From Flavobacteriaceae bacterium (GTDB lineage Bacteria > Bacteroidota > Bacteroidia > Flavobacteriales > Flavobacteriaceae): 64,000 nucleotides of DNA. The translations under genes were made by a program, and so were the position numbers. The DNA lies in assembly GCA_024638165.1 (NCBI GenBank), contig JAHEKV010000004.1:1-64000 (forward strand), written 5' to 3'. The notes under the pieces were generated by a model. That model ran no database searches, was not told where the DNA came from, and saw nothing but the letters and a program-made list of their open reading frames with translations. Positions 44,115 through 56,847 of this stretch are shown in pieces (positions within the stretch are counted from its first letter, which is position 1; each line of letters begins with the position of its first letter).

Positions 44115-44930
44115 TTAAACCGATACTCCGTATTCGCGGAGCGCATCATTCAATGAGGTCTTTTTGTCGGTACTTTCTTTTCTTTCACCAATAATAAGCG
44201 CGCAAGAAACTCCATAGTCTCCGGCAGGGAATGACTTGGTATAAGTTCCAGGAATTACCACCTTTCTAGCAGGTACTTCTCCCTGATAGAATACAGGCTC
44301 ATCTCCGGTAACATCAATAATTTTGGTTGATGCCGTAAGTACCACATTAGCGCCTAGAACGGCTTCTTTTCCTACTCGAACTCCTTCTACTACAATACAT
44401 CTAGAGCCAATAAAAGCATTATCCTCGATGATTACAGGGCTAGCCTGAAGTGGCTCTAAGACACCGCCAATCCCGACTCCTCCGCTGAGGTGAACGTTCT
44501 TTCCGATTTGCGCACATGAACCTACGGTAGCCCATGTATCGACCATGGTGCCGCTATCGACATAAGCTCCGATATTTACATAACTAGGCATGAGGATCGT
44601 TCCTGAAGCTACATAAGCCCCGTGACGAACGACCGCATTGGGTACAATTCGAATACCTTTTTCCTTATATCCTCTCTTTAGAGGCATCTTATCGTGATAT
44701 TCAAAAATGCCAGCCTCTAACACCTCCATTTGCTGAATAGGGAAGTATAGAACCACGGCCTTTTTAACCCATTCATTAATGACCCACTGATTACCTTCTG
44801 GTGCTGCACAGCGCAATTCTCCATTGTCTATTGCTGTAATGACATTTCTGATAGCTTCTTGAGTAGCAGGCTCCTTGAGTAATTCTCGATTTTCCCAAGC
44901 AGATTCAATGATAGGTCTTAGTGTCTCCAT
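44115..44930 (-). CDS. dapD: 2,3,4,5-tetrahydropyridine-2,6-dicarboxylate N-succinyltransferase
   Basis: Succinylates tetrahydrodipicolinate in the diaminopimelate route for peptidoglycan and lysine. It has 271 residues. The C-terminal left-handed beta helix of hexapeptide repeats is clear (for example AYVASGTILMPSYVNIGAYV, ending VVEGVRVGKEAVLGANVVL). The N terminus has the helical cap with DNGELRCA. Sequence elements EKGIRIVPNAVVRHGAY and VHLSGGVGIGG are typical DapD. lysA, the last step, is 12 kb away. Its promoter faces away from that of ruvX. Confidence 0.96.
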   Translation of the reverse strand: METLRPIIESAWENRELLKEPATQEAIRNVITAIDNGELRCAAPEGNQWVINEWVKKAVVLYFPIQQMEVLEAGIFEYHDKMPLKRGYKEKGIRIVPNAVVRHGAYVASGTILMPSYVNIGAYVDSGTMVDTWATVGSCAQIGKNVHLSGGVGIGGVLEPLQASPVIIEDNAFIGSRCIVVEGVRVGKEAVLGANVVLTASTKIIDVTGDEPVFYQGEVPARKVVIPGTYTKSFPAGDYGVSCALIIGERKESTDKKTSLNDALREYGVSV

Positions 44931-44949
44931 GATTCTTGTAATTTTGTTG

Positions 44950-44957
44950 CAAAGATA
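44950..44957 (-). promoter_or_regulatory. -7 promoter element of dapD
   Basis: Reads TATCTTTG on the minus strand, a full match to TAnnTTTG, 19 bases before the dapD ATG. It is 36 bases from the ruvX -7 element on the other strand. Confidence 0.5.
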
Positions 44958-44993
44958 AGATAGCTTCTAGGGATAGGGCTTTTCAATTTGACC

Positions 44994-45001
44994 TATTTTT
45001 G
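44994..45001 (+). promoter_or_regulatory. -7 promoter element of ruvX
   Basis: TATTTTTG, a full match to TAnnTTTG. Its end coincides with the two upstream in-frame TTG codons (44999 and 45002), so these should be outside or at the very start of the transcript, leaving TTG 45017 as the likely start codon. Confidence 0.5.
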
Positions 45002-45016
45002 TTGCAAATTTCACCA

Positions 45017-45424
45017 TTGGAGCGAATTTTAGGACTTGATATTGGTTCGGTTAGAACTGGAATTGCCACAGCTTACAAAGGGCTTGGTATTGCCTCTTCT
45101 CTTGAAACGATTGAATCTAAACAGTTGATAGAAAAACTGATTCAGTTGAACAAAGAAGAAAAGGTGTCATTGGTTGTGATTGGGAAGGCAACTCAGATGG
45201 ATGGAACTCCTTCAGAGTCTATGTTATTTATCGAACAAATGGCAGATAAAATTGAAAAGTCTGGATTCAAAATTACATGGCAAGATGAACGATTCACATC
45301 GAAACTAGCTTCTAAAAGCATCGCCCAATCGGGAATGTCAAAAAAGAAAAGACAAGACAAAACACTAATCGATCGTATAAGTGCATCCATACTTTTACAA
45401 TCTTACTTAGATAGAACATTATGA
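45017..45424 (+). CDS. ruvX: Putative pre-16S rRNA nuclease / Holliday junction resolvase homologue, RuvX/YqgF
   Basis: An RNase H-fold nuclease, linked in bacteria to 16S rRNA maturation. No ATG is available near the expected N terminus. I chose TTG 45017, which gives 135 residues starting M-E-R-I-L-G-L-D and aligns with the usual M-x-R-I-L-A-I-D opening. TTGs at 44999 and 45002 fall in the promoter. LGLDIGSVRTGIA holds the first metal Asp (Asp8); VVIGKATQMDGTPS is the second segment, where the usual G-x-P motif is altered; and DRISASILLQSYLD contains the last Asp. It overlaps def by four bases (ATGA). Confidence 0.88.
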   Translation: MERILGLDIGSVRTGIATAYKGLGIASSLETIESKQLIEKLIQLNKEEKVSLVVIGKATQMDGTPSESMLFIEQMADKIEKSGFKITWQDERFTSKLASKSIAQSGMSKKKRQDKTLIDRISASILLQSYLDRTL

Positions 45425-46008
45425 TTTATCCTATTGTAGCCTACGGAAACCCTGTATTAAAGAGGAAAGCCAAAGAAATCTCTACTGATTATGAAGGTTT
45501 AGAGACTTTAATTTCTGATATGTGGGAAACCATGTATAACGCCGAAGGTGTAGGATTAGCGGCGCCTCAAATTGGTAAATCGATTCGTTTATTTGTCATC
45601 GATGGATCCCCTTTTGCAAAGGATGAGGATGCAACCGATGAAGAGCGCGAAGTATTAAAAACTTTTAAGAAAGTATTTATCAATGCGACGATTATTGAAG
45701 AAACAGGAGAATCTTGGAGCTTTACCGAGGGTTGTCTAAGTATCCCAGATATTCGTGAAGATGTTGTTCGAAAGGATGAATTAACGATACGTTATCAAGA
45801 TGAGTCTATGCAGTGGCATACGGAGAATTATTTCGGCCTACCTGCCCGTATCATTCAGCACGAATACGATCATATTGAAGGAATTTTATTTACTGATAAG
45901 CTGTCTTCACTAAAGAAAAGATTAGTCAAAGGAAAATTAGAAAAGATATCGCGCGGACAAGTTCAGGCCGATTATCGCATGAAGTATTACCAACCTAAAA
46001 AGAAATAA
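45421..46008 (+). CDS. def: Peptide deformylase
   Basis: Removes the formyl group from the N-terminal Met of new proteins; metal-dependent. It has 195 residues. All three family motifs are present: GVGLAAPQIG (43-52), EGCLSIP (103-109) with ligand Cys105, and HEYDH (147-151) with the two His ligands and catalytic Glu. A short insertion with many acidic residues (about 65-80) is typical of the Bacteroidota form. It is the middle gene of ruvX-def-DUF5606. Confidence 0.97.
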   Translation: MIYPIVAYGNPVLKRKAKEISTDYEGLETLISDMWETMYNAEGVGLAAPQIGKSIRLFVIDGSPFAKDEDATDEEREVLKTFKKVFINATIIEETGESWSFTEGCLSIPDIREDVVRKDELTIRYQDESMQWHTENYFGLPARIIQHEYDHIEGILFTDKLSSLKKRLVKGKLEKISRGQVQADYRMKYYQPKKK

Positions 46009-46014
46009 GTAGCT

Positions 46015-46428
46015 ATGGCACTTGAGAAAATTATTGCAATTGGCGGAAAACCAGGTCTATATGAATTAATCGCTCAAACTAAAGGAGGCTTTGTAGGTGA
46101 ATCATTAGTGGACAAAAAGCGTCTTACGGTATCCATTCGAGCAAAGGTAAGTGTGTTGTCAGAGATCGCGATTTATGCACTCGATAGAGAGGTTCCATTA
46201 CTAGAGGTTTTTGAAGCCATTCATAAAAAAGAGGATGGCAAAGAGACTTCAGTTAGTCCCAAAGCAGATAAACTAGCACTTGAAGAATACTTCTTTGCTA
46301 TACTACCGAATTACGATGAAGATCGAGTTTATGCCAGCGATATGAAGAAAATACTTTCTTGGTATAATCTTTTATTGAATTCGGGAACCTTAAAAGAGGT
46401 ACTCGAAGCGGAAACGACCGAAGAGTAA
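46015..46428 (+). CDS. DUF5606 domain protein
   Basis: A 137-residue cytosolic protein matching DUF5606, which is found in Bacteroidota next to def. Residues 1-65 (MALEKIIAIGGKPGLYELI, then GFVGESLVDKKRLTVSIR) form a small beta-rich domain, and the C-terminal part is helical (YASDMKKILSWYNLLLNSG). The function is unknown. It is six bases after def and followed by a strong terminator, so it closes the ruvX-def unit. Confidence 0.9.
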   Translation: MALEKIIAIGGKPGLYELIAQTKGGFVGESLVDKKRLTVSIRAKVSVLSEIAIYALDREVPLLEVFEAIHKKEDGKETSVSPKADKLALEEYFFAILPNYDEDRVYASDMKKILSWYNLLLNSGTLKEVLEAETTEE

Positions 46429-46434
46429 AAAGAT

Positions 46435-46464
46435 AAAAAAAGGGGCCGAGGCCCCTTTTTTTTT
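46435..46464. terminator. Bidirectional terminator
   Basis: GGGGC/GCCCC stem (46442-46446 with 46451-46455) around CGAG, flanked by seven A and nine T. It ends the ruvX-def-DUF5606 transcript and, on the other strand, the M14 peptidase gene. Confidence 0.92.
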
Positions 46465-46484
46465 AATCACAAAATAACGTCGGA

Positions 46485-48911
46485 TTAAAAATCAAAGAAG
46501 ATTGCGTTTGCCACGAATCTTTTTGCCCCGTACCAAAATCCTCTAAAAACAAGATTATCGGTAAAGTATACTACATTACCTCGCCCGTGATTTTCTGCGC
46601 CAATAAATAAACTTTCTGAGAGCGGTTTTAGAGTATTAGATCCTGCAAATCCCGCAAGAGGAGTGGTGTTTTCTTCAAAGCTAACAAGATTGCCAGAGGG
46701 TAGTAATTCGTAAGCGTTTGAATTTAATTTTAAACCGTAATAGTCAGAATCATATCCATAGGCCACTGGATGAGACGTATCTACTTTTGTTTTAAAAATT
46801 GCCCCAGTAATGTAATTCTTGATCCCCTCTCTTTCTTGTAATTCGTAAGGAAGTAATGGGTCGCTACTAGATCTATCTCTTTCTTTTGACTTGATATGGA
46901 AGCTGCCCTGACGGCTTAAGGCACCTAATGCTCCTGATTGAGCAATAAGTTTTCCTCCATTACTAACCCATTTTTCAATGGTACTTAAAGTATGGTCATC
47001 AAAGTTGCGATAATTGCCATCTGGCATAATCAATACGTCATAATTGTCTAAATCGTAGTATCCTAGGTATTCCGTATTTAATACCGTAACCGGGTAGTTC
47101 AGATCGTTCTCTAAGAAGTACCACCACTCTCCAAAGTTGTATGAAGAAATGCCTTCGCCTTTAAATAGAGCGACTTTAACTGCATTTGTTTTTGTAACTG
47201 AAGGCGATCCAAAGTCTTTACCACTATCTACAAATCCAGTAGAAACTCCTTTGAATTCTACTTCGAATTCTTCACTGATTTGCGCTAGGGTATTTTCGAG
47301 ATTCGTATTCTCTGCGGCTAACAGAATGCTGGACCCGGCATGAAAAGAAGCTCCGTCTACTCTAAAATCACTGTAGCTTGTTCTAACAGTCATTCCTCGA
47401 TCTAGAAGGGCGGCAAGTGCTTTTTGACTCGCAAATCCTTGATAGTCCATCACATAAGCATAAGCGTCTTTTGGGATTGTATTTAGTGTACGCCCAGATT
47501 CTGTCATGCTATAGGGTACTTTTTTAGTCGAGAGAAGTGCGTTCACATCATAAGCAAAAGGAAGAGACCAAGCGGTGATATCATAGGTAATACTGTCATT
47601 TAGCTTGGTATTCGGTTCCAATAAAACATGAATCAATTTGTTTTTTACTTGACCAGCAGGAATGATTAAGCTGTTTTCATCTGTCTTTATTCGCTTTTGG
47701 GTTTGTGTACGGTAATCATATCCACTAACCAAACTTCCTTTTCCTCGGCCGTAAGTGATTTGATGTTTTTCTAGCAACTGAGTTAATGCTTTAAGATTGT
47801 CAGCATTCCCGCTAAGCACATAGGTTTTTGGATCGTCAAGCCCTTCTTGTACGAAATTGGCCATTTCTTTTTGAAGGCGCTTTCCATTTTTGTAAGCCAT
47901 CTCTACCGTAGAAATACCAGTAGTAAAATGGTGAGCGATACGATCTTTAAGGGTAAGTAGATTTCCATCGCTATTTCGAATGGCTAGACCAGCTCTTCCG
48001 CTTCCGCCTTGTTCGTAAGTCATGCCGATCGCTCCGTGGTAGGTGGGGTAAGTGTCCCCGTAACTCGGATACAATAAATCAAATCGTTCTTTGGTGAAGT
48101 ATAACCATCCATTCGCATCGAAGTACTTGGCATGATTGCGGCCGATTTCATCCTGAAATTGCTTCTGAAAATCGCTGATTACTTCATGTAGTGGTTCTGC
48201 TGCTGGTGCAAAGTAATACGGTTGGTCAACACCCTGCTCATGAAAATCGACATGAATTTGCGGTTGCCACTTCTGGTATTGGGGTAATCTTGCCTGACTT
48301 TCTACTTGAGTCATCCAAACCCAGTCGCGATTTAAATCAAACACATAATGGTTCGTTCTTCCAGAGTGCCAAGGTTCGAAGTGTTCTGCACTGTTTGGGT
48401 CAGGTTGAATTCTATTGTTCTTGGTTTGGTTGTACCAATTCACGTAACGATCTCTCCCGTCTGGGTTGATACAAGGATCGATAATTACCAACGTATTTTC
48501 AAGGTAATCGCGCTTTGCGGTGAGTAATTCAAAAGCGGTTTTCATTGAGGCCTCGGTACTCACACTTTCATTACCGTGAACATTGTAGCTCAGCCATACA
48601 ATAGAATGGTCGTTAGTGGATTCTCCAACTAAACTTTTTAAATGATTTTCTCGAATCGCTTCACGATTCGAAATAATGTCTTTGCTTCCTAGAAAAACAA
48701 GGTAAAGAGGTCTCCCTTCATTGGTTTCACCATATTTTTCAAGCACGACTCGATCTGGGTCGGCTGTAGCGAGTTGCTGATAGTATTCTACTACTTTGTG
48801 ATGTCTAGTGAATGAATCGCCTAGTTCATATCCTAAGAATTCTGAAGGCGACTGAATTTGTCCGAACGAAAAGGAGAAGACTCCTAAAATAACGAAGAGG
48901 TTTTTGAACAT
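46485..48911 (-). CDS. Secreted M14 family zinc carboxypeptidase-like protein (808 residues)
   Basis: A paralogue of the 845-residue protein at 20155-22692, same domain order. The signal peptide is about 1-17 (LFVILGVFSFSFG). The zinc ligands are His112 and Glu115 in NVHGNESVS and His224 in VDFHEQG, with catalytic Glu300 in GMTYEQGG. FDLNRDWVWMTQVE is the equivalent of the substrate-side segment. The C-terminal half (about 400-808) has NLDNYDVLIMPDGNYR and WVSNGGKLIAQSGAL, again class-I-amidotransferase-like. Secreted or periplasmic peptide cleavage is expected. It ends at a bidirectional terminator shared with DUF5606. Confidence 0.9.
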   Translation of the reverse strand: MFKNLFVILGVFSFSFGQIQSPSEFLGYELGDSFTRHHKVVEYYQQLATADPDRVVLEKYGETNEGRPLYLVFLGSKDIISNREAIRENHLKSLVGESTNDHSIVWLSYNVHGNESVSTEASMKTAFELLTAKRDYLENTLVIIDPCINPDGRDRYVNWYNQTKNNRIQPDPNSAEHFEPWHSGRTNHYVFDLNRDWVWMTQVESQARLPQYQKWQPQIHVDFHEQGVDQPYYFAPAAEPLHEVISDFQKQFQDEIGRNHAKYFDANGWLYFTKERFDLLYPSYGDTYPTYHGAIGMTYEQGGSGRAGLAIRNSDGNLLTLKDRIAHHFTTGISTVEMAYKNGKRLQKEMANFVQEGLDDPKTYVLSGNADNLKALTQLLEKHQITYGRGKGSLVSGYDYRTQTQKRIKTDENSLIIPAGQVKNKLIHVLLEPNTKLNDSITYDITAWSLPFAYDVNALLSTKKVPYSMTESGRTLNTIPKDAYAYVMDYQGFASQKALAALLDRGMTVRTSYSDFRVDGASFHAGSSILLAAENTNLENTLAQISEEFEVEFKGVSTGFVDSGKDFGSPSVTKTNAVKVALFKGEGISSYNFGEWWYFLENDLNYPVTVLNTEYLGYYDLDNYDVLIMPDGNYRNFDDHTLSTIEKWVSNGGKLIAQSGALGALSRQGSFHIKSKERDRSSSDPLLPYELQEREGIKNYITGAIFKTKVDTSHPVAYGYDSDYYGLKLNSNAYELLPSGNLVSFEENTTPLAGFAGSNTLKPLSESLFIGAENHGRGNVVYFTDNLVFRGFWYGAKRFVANAIFFDF

Positions 48912-48955
48912 TTTTAAAACTATTTTGAGACTGAAAAGCTACAAAAATTAGTCCG

Positions 48956-48963
48956 TATCTTTA
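48956..48963 (+). promoter_or_regulatory. Probable -7 promoter element of bshC
   Basis: TATCTTTA, one mismatch at the last base, 21 bases before the ATG at 48985. It lies in the 73-base gap between the divergent M14 peptidase and bshC genes. Confidence 0.4.
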
Positions 48964-48984
48964 CCCTTCACTGTTGTGATCTTT

Positions 48985-50574
48985 ATGGCGAACACCACAT
49001 TTGATTTTACCGATATTCCTTTTTTCAATTCCTTAGTCAGGGATTATTTGTCTGGTGAACTTTCCTCAGACTTTTATGGAGAACAGGCAGATCTTGAAGG
49101 GTTTGAAAATCAAATTAAGAAGGTTCAGTTTTCAACGTCACAGCGCGACGTCTTGGTAGCAAGCCTAAAGCAACAGTACAAAGACTTTTCCTCGGAGATT
49201 ACAAGTAATCAGATTACGTCTTTATCCCGAGAAAACACCTACACCATTACTACCGGTCATCAATTAAACCTTGCGACGGGTCCGCTGTATTTTCTTTATA
49301 AAATTGCGCATGTCATTTCTTTAAGTGACTACCTGAATACCCAGTTTACGAACTGTCATTTTGTTCCTGTTTATTGGATGGCCACCGAGGATCACGATTT
49401 TGCAGAGATCAATCACTTTTTTAGTGAAGGCAAAAAATTTGTGTGGGAAAGCGAACAAGAGGGTGCGGTTGGACGTTTCTCTACAACGGGTATCGCATCG
49501 GTAATTAAAGCTTTAATTGGACAGTATCCTTCTGCTCCCTTTAACGATGCATTGAGTACTTTGTTAATGGGTGCTTACCAGGAAAGATCGCTTTCAGAGG
49601 CCACTCGAAAACTAGTTCATCATCTTTTTGGGGATAAAGGTTTAGTTATCATTGACGCGGATTGTAAAGAGCTAAAAGGATTAGCTACCCATTTATGGTT
49701 AAATGAGTTGGAGACTGGTTTTTCCGCAAAACAGGTAAGCGAGCAAAATGCTAGGCTAGAAGCAAAGGGTTATCCCATACAGGTAAACCCCAGAGAAATC
49801 AATTTATTTTATTTAGAAGAGAATAAAAGAACCCGTATCACCAAAGAGGGTGCTGATGCATACTCCTTAGCCGATCAAAGCATGCGGTGGACTAAAAAAA
49901 ATCTTATTAATGAGGTTCATGCACATCCCGAAAGGATTTCTCCCAATGTGCTTTTACGTCCGCTCTATCAAGAAACGATACTTCCCAATCTAGCATACGC
50001 TGGTGGGGGTGGCGAGCTTTCGTATTGGCTGCAACTAAAAACTACATTTGAGTCGGCTAATCTCCGATTTCCAATACTTCTAGCCAGAAATTCATTCTTG
50101 TTAGTGGATCAAAAAACGGTAAAGAAGTGCAAGGCATTAGATTTGGATTGGATTCATTTTTTCAAATCAAAAGACGCCTTAATTAATTTTGAGATCCGTA
50201 GGGTATCTAATATTGATTTAGACTTTACTCCAGCACATCAATTACTTGAAGATCAGTTTATTCGACTTCGTCAAATTGCACGTGAGACAGATAAGAGCTT
50301 CGAAGGAGCGGTTACTGCTCAAGAGAAGAAGCAGAAAAAGGGTTTGCAACAACTTGAAAAACGATTGCTTAAAGCCCAGAAACGGATCTTGTCAGACCAT
50401 GTTTCAAGAATAGCAGAGTTACATGATATCATCAAGCCTTTAGGGGGACATCAAGAGCGCATTGAAAATTTCTCATTTTTCTACAATCAACGGGGTCATG
50501 CGCTCATCGAAAAGCTGATTCAGGAATCGGGTGCGATTCAAGGTAAGTTTATAGTTGTAGAATGGGATACTTAA
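48985..50574 (+). CDS. bshC: Bacillithiol biosynthesis cysteine-adding enzyme BshC
   Basis: Joins cysteine to glucosaminyl-malate, the last step to bacillithiol, a low-molecular-weight thiol. The protein has 529 residues from the ATG at 48985 (MANTTFDF); the GTG at 48976 is less likely. Features are the N-terminal FTDIPFFNSLVRDYLSG segment, TGHQLNLATGPLYFLYKI near 95-110, MATEDHDFAEINHFF with the HxD-like residues, YLQETILPNLAYAGGGGELSYWLQ-like segment (here YQETILPNLAYAGGGGEL), and a coiled-coil region (about 425-470). bshA and bshB are not in this window. The YfiT-like gene at 19628-20152 fits the use of this thiol. Confidence 0.93.
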   Translation: MANTTFDFTDIPFFNSLVRDYLSGELSSDFYGEQADLEGFENQIKKVQFSTSQRDVLVASLKQQYKDFSSEITSNQITSLSRENTYTITTGHQLNLATGPLYFLYKIAHVISLSDYLNTQFTNCHFVPVYWMATEDHDFAEINHFFSEGKKFVWESEQEGAVGRFSTTGIASVIKALIGQYPSAPFNDALSTLLMGAYQERSLSEATRKLVHHLFGDKGLVIIDADCKELKGLATHLWLNELETGFSAKQVSEQNARLEAKGYPIQVNPREINLFYLEENKRTRITKEGADAYSLADQSMRWTKKNLINEVHAHPERISPNVLLRPLYQETILPNLAYAGGGGELSYWLQLKTTFESANLRFPILLARNSFLLVDQKTVKKCKALDLDWIHFFKSKDALINFEIRRVSNIDLDFTPAHQLLEDQFIRLRQIARETDKSFEGAVTAQEKKQKKGLQQLEKRLLKAQKRILSDHVSRIAELHDIIKPLGGHQERIENFSFFYNQRGHALIEKLIQESGAIQGKFIVVEWDT

Positions 50575-51140
50575 GGAGTTACCCAGAAGAGACTGCTTAT
50601 CGCACCTTTGAGATCTATAGAGCCTTTCACTCTACGATGCCCTTCTGAATGTAATTGTACAAGATCGAATCGTTGCGTACGGAATCTTAGAATTTGAAAA
50701 TGCCCGCCTTCACTTTCATGTATTGTATGAAATGAATCTGCCTGGCTTCCTGGTGCCATTTTGGTTCGATAATCTCTTTTTTGAAGTTCACTTAGACTTT
50801 CAAAATAATTCTGAGAATCTTCAACCTTTTCTAAAATACCCTCTAAGCGAATTTGAACCATTTTCTTAGGATCATAAAAAAGTGCGGAGGCCTCCTTGTG
50901 TGAATCTAAAGAAACTACTTTCTCGGTTCGTGAGTCTGTGTAGATATGAAAGTCAAATTTTTCGAATACTTCACGTAAAACCACCATCCTACTTTGTGGA
51001 TAAAGGACACCATCTACCGATGTGATAGTGATAAGACTAAAATATTTAAAAGCAGATTTTCGCCGTTTAGGAGCTTCTTTCAGTGATTTAGCGCAGTAAA
51101 TTGCAAATTCCTCGGCAGAGGTAAAAGGTGTTAATTTCAT
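50571..51140 (-). CDS. Pyridoxamine 5'-phosphate oxidase-related FMN-binding protein
   Basis: A 189-residue cytosolic split-barrel flavoprotein. The fold is seen as RMVVLREVFEKFDFHIYTDSRTEKV, then ALFYDPKKMVQIRLEGILEKV, and the C-terminal FQILRFRTQRFDLVQL. It resembles the Alr4036/Pyridox_oxase_2 group rather than PdxH proper, which has a fuller C-terminal dimer segment, so the natural substrate is unclear. Its stop overlaps the bshC stop region by four bases (convergent). Confidence 0.85.
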   Translation of the reverse strand: MKLTPFTSAEEFAIYCAKSLKEAPKRRKSAFKYFSLITITSVDGVLYPQSRMVVLREVFEKFDFHIYTDSRTEKVVSLDSHKEASALFYDPKKMVQIRLEGILEKVEDSQNYFESLSELQKRDYRTKMAPGSQADSFHTIHESEGGHFQILRFRTQRFDLVQLHSEGHRRVKGSIDLKGAISSLFWVTP

Positions 51141-51163
51141 TAGTTAAAAATACTTCAAATCGC

Positions 51164-51194
51164 CTTGCGGCCGTTTTTCATTTGACTATTTTTG
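51164..51194 (+). promoter_or_regulatory. Promoter of guaA
   Basis: CTTG (51164-51167), a 19-base spacer, then TATTTTTG (51187-51194): the same architecture as the tRNA promoter with one mismatch in the -33 box. Only three bases separate the -7 element from the ATG at 51198. The predicted start of transcription coincides with the start codon. Confidence 0.7.
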
Positions 51195-51197
51195 CCC

Positions 51198-52730
51198 ATG
51201 CATCAAAAAGTACTTATTCTCGATTTTGGTTCGCAATACACACAGCTCATCGCTAGACGAGTTCGCGAACTCAACATTTTCTCTGAAATTATACCCTTTA
51301 ATAAGGCTCCTGAAGACCTAAGTTCTTACAAGGCGGTGATTCTTTCGGGATCTCCACATTCCGTTCGTTCTGAGGATGCACCTCAACCAGATCTCTCTAA
51401 AATTAAAGGTAAAATGCCTCTCTTAGGAGTATGTTTTGGCGCTCAATTTATGGCAGTAAATTATGGTGGTAAAGTTGAGGCCTCGAGTATTCGTGAATAT
51501 GGTAGAGCAAATCTTAAAACGATTCATACCGATGACGCTTTTTTAAAAGGTATTGAAATTAATTCTCAGGTGTGGATGTCCCATTCTGATACCATCACAG
51601 AACTGCCAGAAGGCGCAGTCTGTTTGGCGAGTACCGCAGATGTGAAAAATGCGGCCTATCGTTTTCAGAATGAAGAGACCTACGCTATTCAGTTTCACCC
51701 TGAGGTATACCATTCTACGCAGGGAAGTCAATTAATTTCAAATTTCCTAATGGATATTGCTGGCTTTACCGGTGACTGGACACCAGATGCCTTCGTTGAA
51801 GAAACGGTAGCTGAGCTAAAAGAAACATTGGGTGATGATCGAGTGATTTTAGGGCTTTCGGGTGGTGTTGACTCTTCGGTTGCAGCCTTACTTCTTCATC
51901 AAGCGATTGGTTCAAACCTGCATTGTATTTTCGTTAATAACGGTCTTCTACGTAAAAACGAGTTTGATGAGGTTCTTGAACAATACAAAGGATTTGGTCT
52001 CAATGTAAAAGGGGTAGATGCTTCTGATCGATTCTTAGATGCATTAGCAGGAATTAGCGATCCAGAGAAAAAGCGCAAAGCCATTGGGAAGATTTTCGTT
52101 GATGTATTTGATGATGAGTCTAAGGAAGTTGAGGGAGCTAAGTGGTTAGCTCAAGGAACTATCTATCCAGATGTAATCGAATCGGTTTCTGCAACGGGTG
52201 GCCCATCGGCGACCATTAAAAGCCATCACAATGTCGGTGGATTGCCCGATTATATGAAACTTAAGGTGGTAGAACCCTTAAAGAAATTATTTAAAGACGA
52301 AGTACGTCGTGTAGGTAGAACTTTGAACATGCCTGAAGATTTGATTGGTCGTCACCCATTTCCTGGTCCCGGATTAGCCATTCGAATTCTAGGAGATATT
52401 ACTGCCGAAAAGGTAAGTCTATTGCAAGAGGCTGATGCAATTTTTATTGGTGCGCTTAAGCGACATGGGCTATATGATCGGGTTTGGCAAGCAGGTGTAA
52501 TCTTATTGCCCGTTCAAAGTGTTGGTGTAATGGGGGATGAAAGAACCTATGAACGATGTGTTGCTCTTCGCGCCGTAGAAAGTACGGATGGAATGACTGC
52601 GGATTGGGTAGATCTACCTTATCCATTTTTACAAGAAGTTTCTAACGAGATTATAAATAGAGTAAAAGGAGTGAATCGCGTGGTATATGATATCAGTTCT
52701 AAGCCACCTGCAACTATTGAATGGGAGTAA
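51198..52730 (+). CDS. guaA: GMP synthase (glutamine-hydrolysing)
   Basis: Makes GMP from XMP, glutamine and ATP. It has 510 residues from the ATG at 51198; the in-frame TTG at 51192 lies inside the promoter. The glutaminase domain (1-185) has LLGVCFGAQ with the nucleophile Cys, and FHPEVYHS with the His-x-Glu pair. The ATP-pyrophosphatase domain has [10 protein letters not shown] (P-loop), and the C-terminal dimer domain ends [18 protein letters not shown]. Its last 10 bases overlap the PBP1-like gene's start. Confidence 0.97.
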   Translation: MHQKVLILDFGSQYTQLIARRVRELNIFSEIIPFNKAPEDLSSYKAVILSGSPHSVRSEDAPQPDLSKIKGKMPLLGVCFGAQFMAVNYGGKVEASSIREYGRANLKTIHTDDAFLKGIEINSQVWMSHSDTITELPEGAVCLASTADVKNAAYRFQNEETYAIQFHPEVYHSTQGSQLISNFLMDIAGFTGDWTPDAFVEETVAELKETLGDDRVILGLSGGVDSSVAALLLHQAIGSNLHCIFVNNGLLRKNEFDEVLEQYKGFGLNVKGVDASDRFLDALAGISDPEKKRKAIGKIFVDVFDDESKEVEGAKWLAQGTIYPDVIESVSATGGPSATIKSHHNVGGLPDYMKLKVVEPLKKLFKDEVRRVGRTLNMPEDLIGRHPFPGPGLAIRILGDITAEKVSLLQEADAIFIGALKRHGLYDRVWQAGVILLPVQSVGVMGDERTYERCVALRAVESTDGMTADWVDLPYPFLQEVSNEIINRVKGVNRVVYDISSKPPATIEWE

Positions 52731-54268
52731 GAAGTAAGAATGTTTTTGTTTTAATTGGATTCATACTATTTGTTTTTAGTACTGAAGCAGATGCTCAGTG
52801 GTTGAAACGATCAAGGAAAAAGAATCCAACCCCTACCGTCGAGAAGGTGGTGCCCGAAACTATAGTGGGTCAGGAGGTTGAGATAACTCTCGATTCGATC
52901 ATTCAGAAAGATACCATAGCTGATTTAAAAACACTGCAATTCGCAAAGACTTCCTTAAATCTCGCGGTTTTATTACCATTTAGAAAGGATCTTGTTCCAT
53001 TCGAGGACCGTATAGTTATAGATTCGATTTCTGGAGATAGTATTGTGATTCCTGATAGTCAGATTGATACCTTGAGTTTGAATCGATTAATGGAGGTTCG
53101 TAGAGACATGAGAGTGGCTCTAGAATTTTATGAAGGTCTTACCTACGCCATCGATTCCCTGTCAAAAATGGGTGTGAGTGTTTCTCTAAAAACTTATGAT
53201 ACCGAGCTCAGCACTGCTGTTGTTGACACTCTATTTTCTAAAGACTCTGTTCATCCTGAAGCGATAATAGGACCTTTAAGCCCTAGAATTTTTAGATCCT
53301 TCGTCAATGCGAATAAAGTAGATTCCATTCCTATTCTTGCACCGCTAATGTCACCTGAAGAAGGACTGAAAGGTCAAGTGTATTTCGGTGTTCCAGATGA
53401 GAGCGAGATGCGTGAGGAGATGATTAATTACGCTTTGTCGCAGTATCGTGGAGAACGTGTTTTCGTAGTGGCAGACAATGGGAATCAAGCGATTGTAGAG
53501 AAGATAAAATCAACTTTTGTTGAGGCTGAACAAATCCCACTTTATAAGAATGTTTCACTTGAAAGTGTGCAAACCTTTAGAGATACTATCGTTGATTCTA
53601 TTATCCCTAATTGGACGTTTTTAGAGACTAAAAATGCTGCTTTGGGAGCTTCAGTTAGTTCGATTTTAAGTGGTATCGAATCTGAACCGGTGAAAAGTAT
53701 GAGGATGTTTTCTACGACACCTTCTTCTATTTATACCGAACAAGAAATGGATCCGATTCATCTCTCGAATTTGGAATTTTCTTACCCAGAAGTATATAGT
53801 CTTCCTTCAGAAGCGTTTGTTGATCGATTCTTTTATGATCGAGGGTACGTTCCCGAAGTTATAACCGCTAGAGCTTTTGATCTTAGCTTTGACTTTTTAC
53901 TTCGATTAGTAGTTGAAAAAACAGATCAGCTGGTTCGACCGCAAGCTTACAGTGCTTCTTCGTTAGATTATCGTCCTTTTGGAAACGACGATCTTCAGAA
54001 CGTTTGGTATCGTTTAGCTAGGTTCTCAAATCTTGAAATTACTTCGATTGACCCCGAGGTTCCTGCAGAGCAAATTAAGCCTTGGAGAAGGATCTCTGAA
54101 CACTGGTTTTGCGACTATCTATTAGAAACTGAAAAGCAATTGCGCCCTGAGGCTTACAAGCTTTTAGAGGCAGAGCTTATAGAAAAGGCAGAGCTAGATG
54201 GTATCGAGGAATACTCGATTGAGAACGAGGATTCTTGTGAATTGTATTTACTTCTCAGAGACTATCCG

Positions 54269-56845
<2,577 letters not shown>

Positions 56846-56847
56846 AA

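Noticed and set aside
51192-51197. TTG start for guaA
   Set aside because: It overlaps the -7 promoter element; the ATG at 51198 matches the family start.
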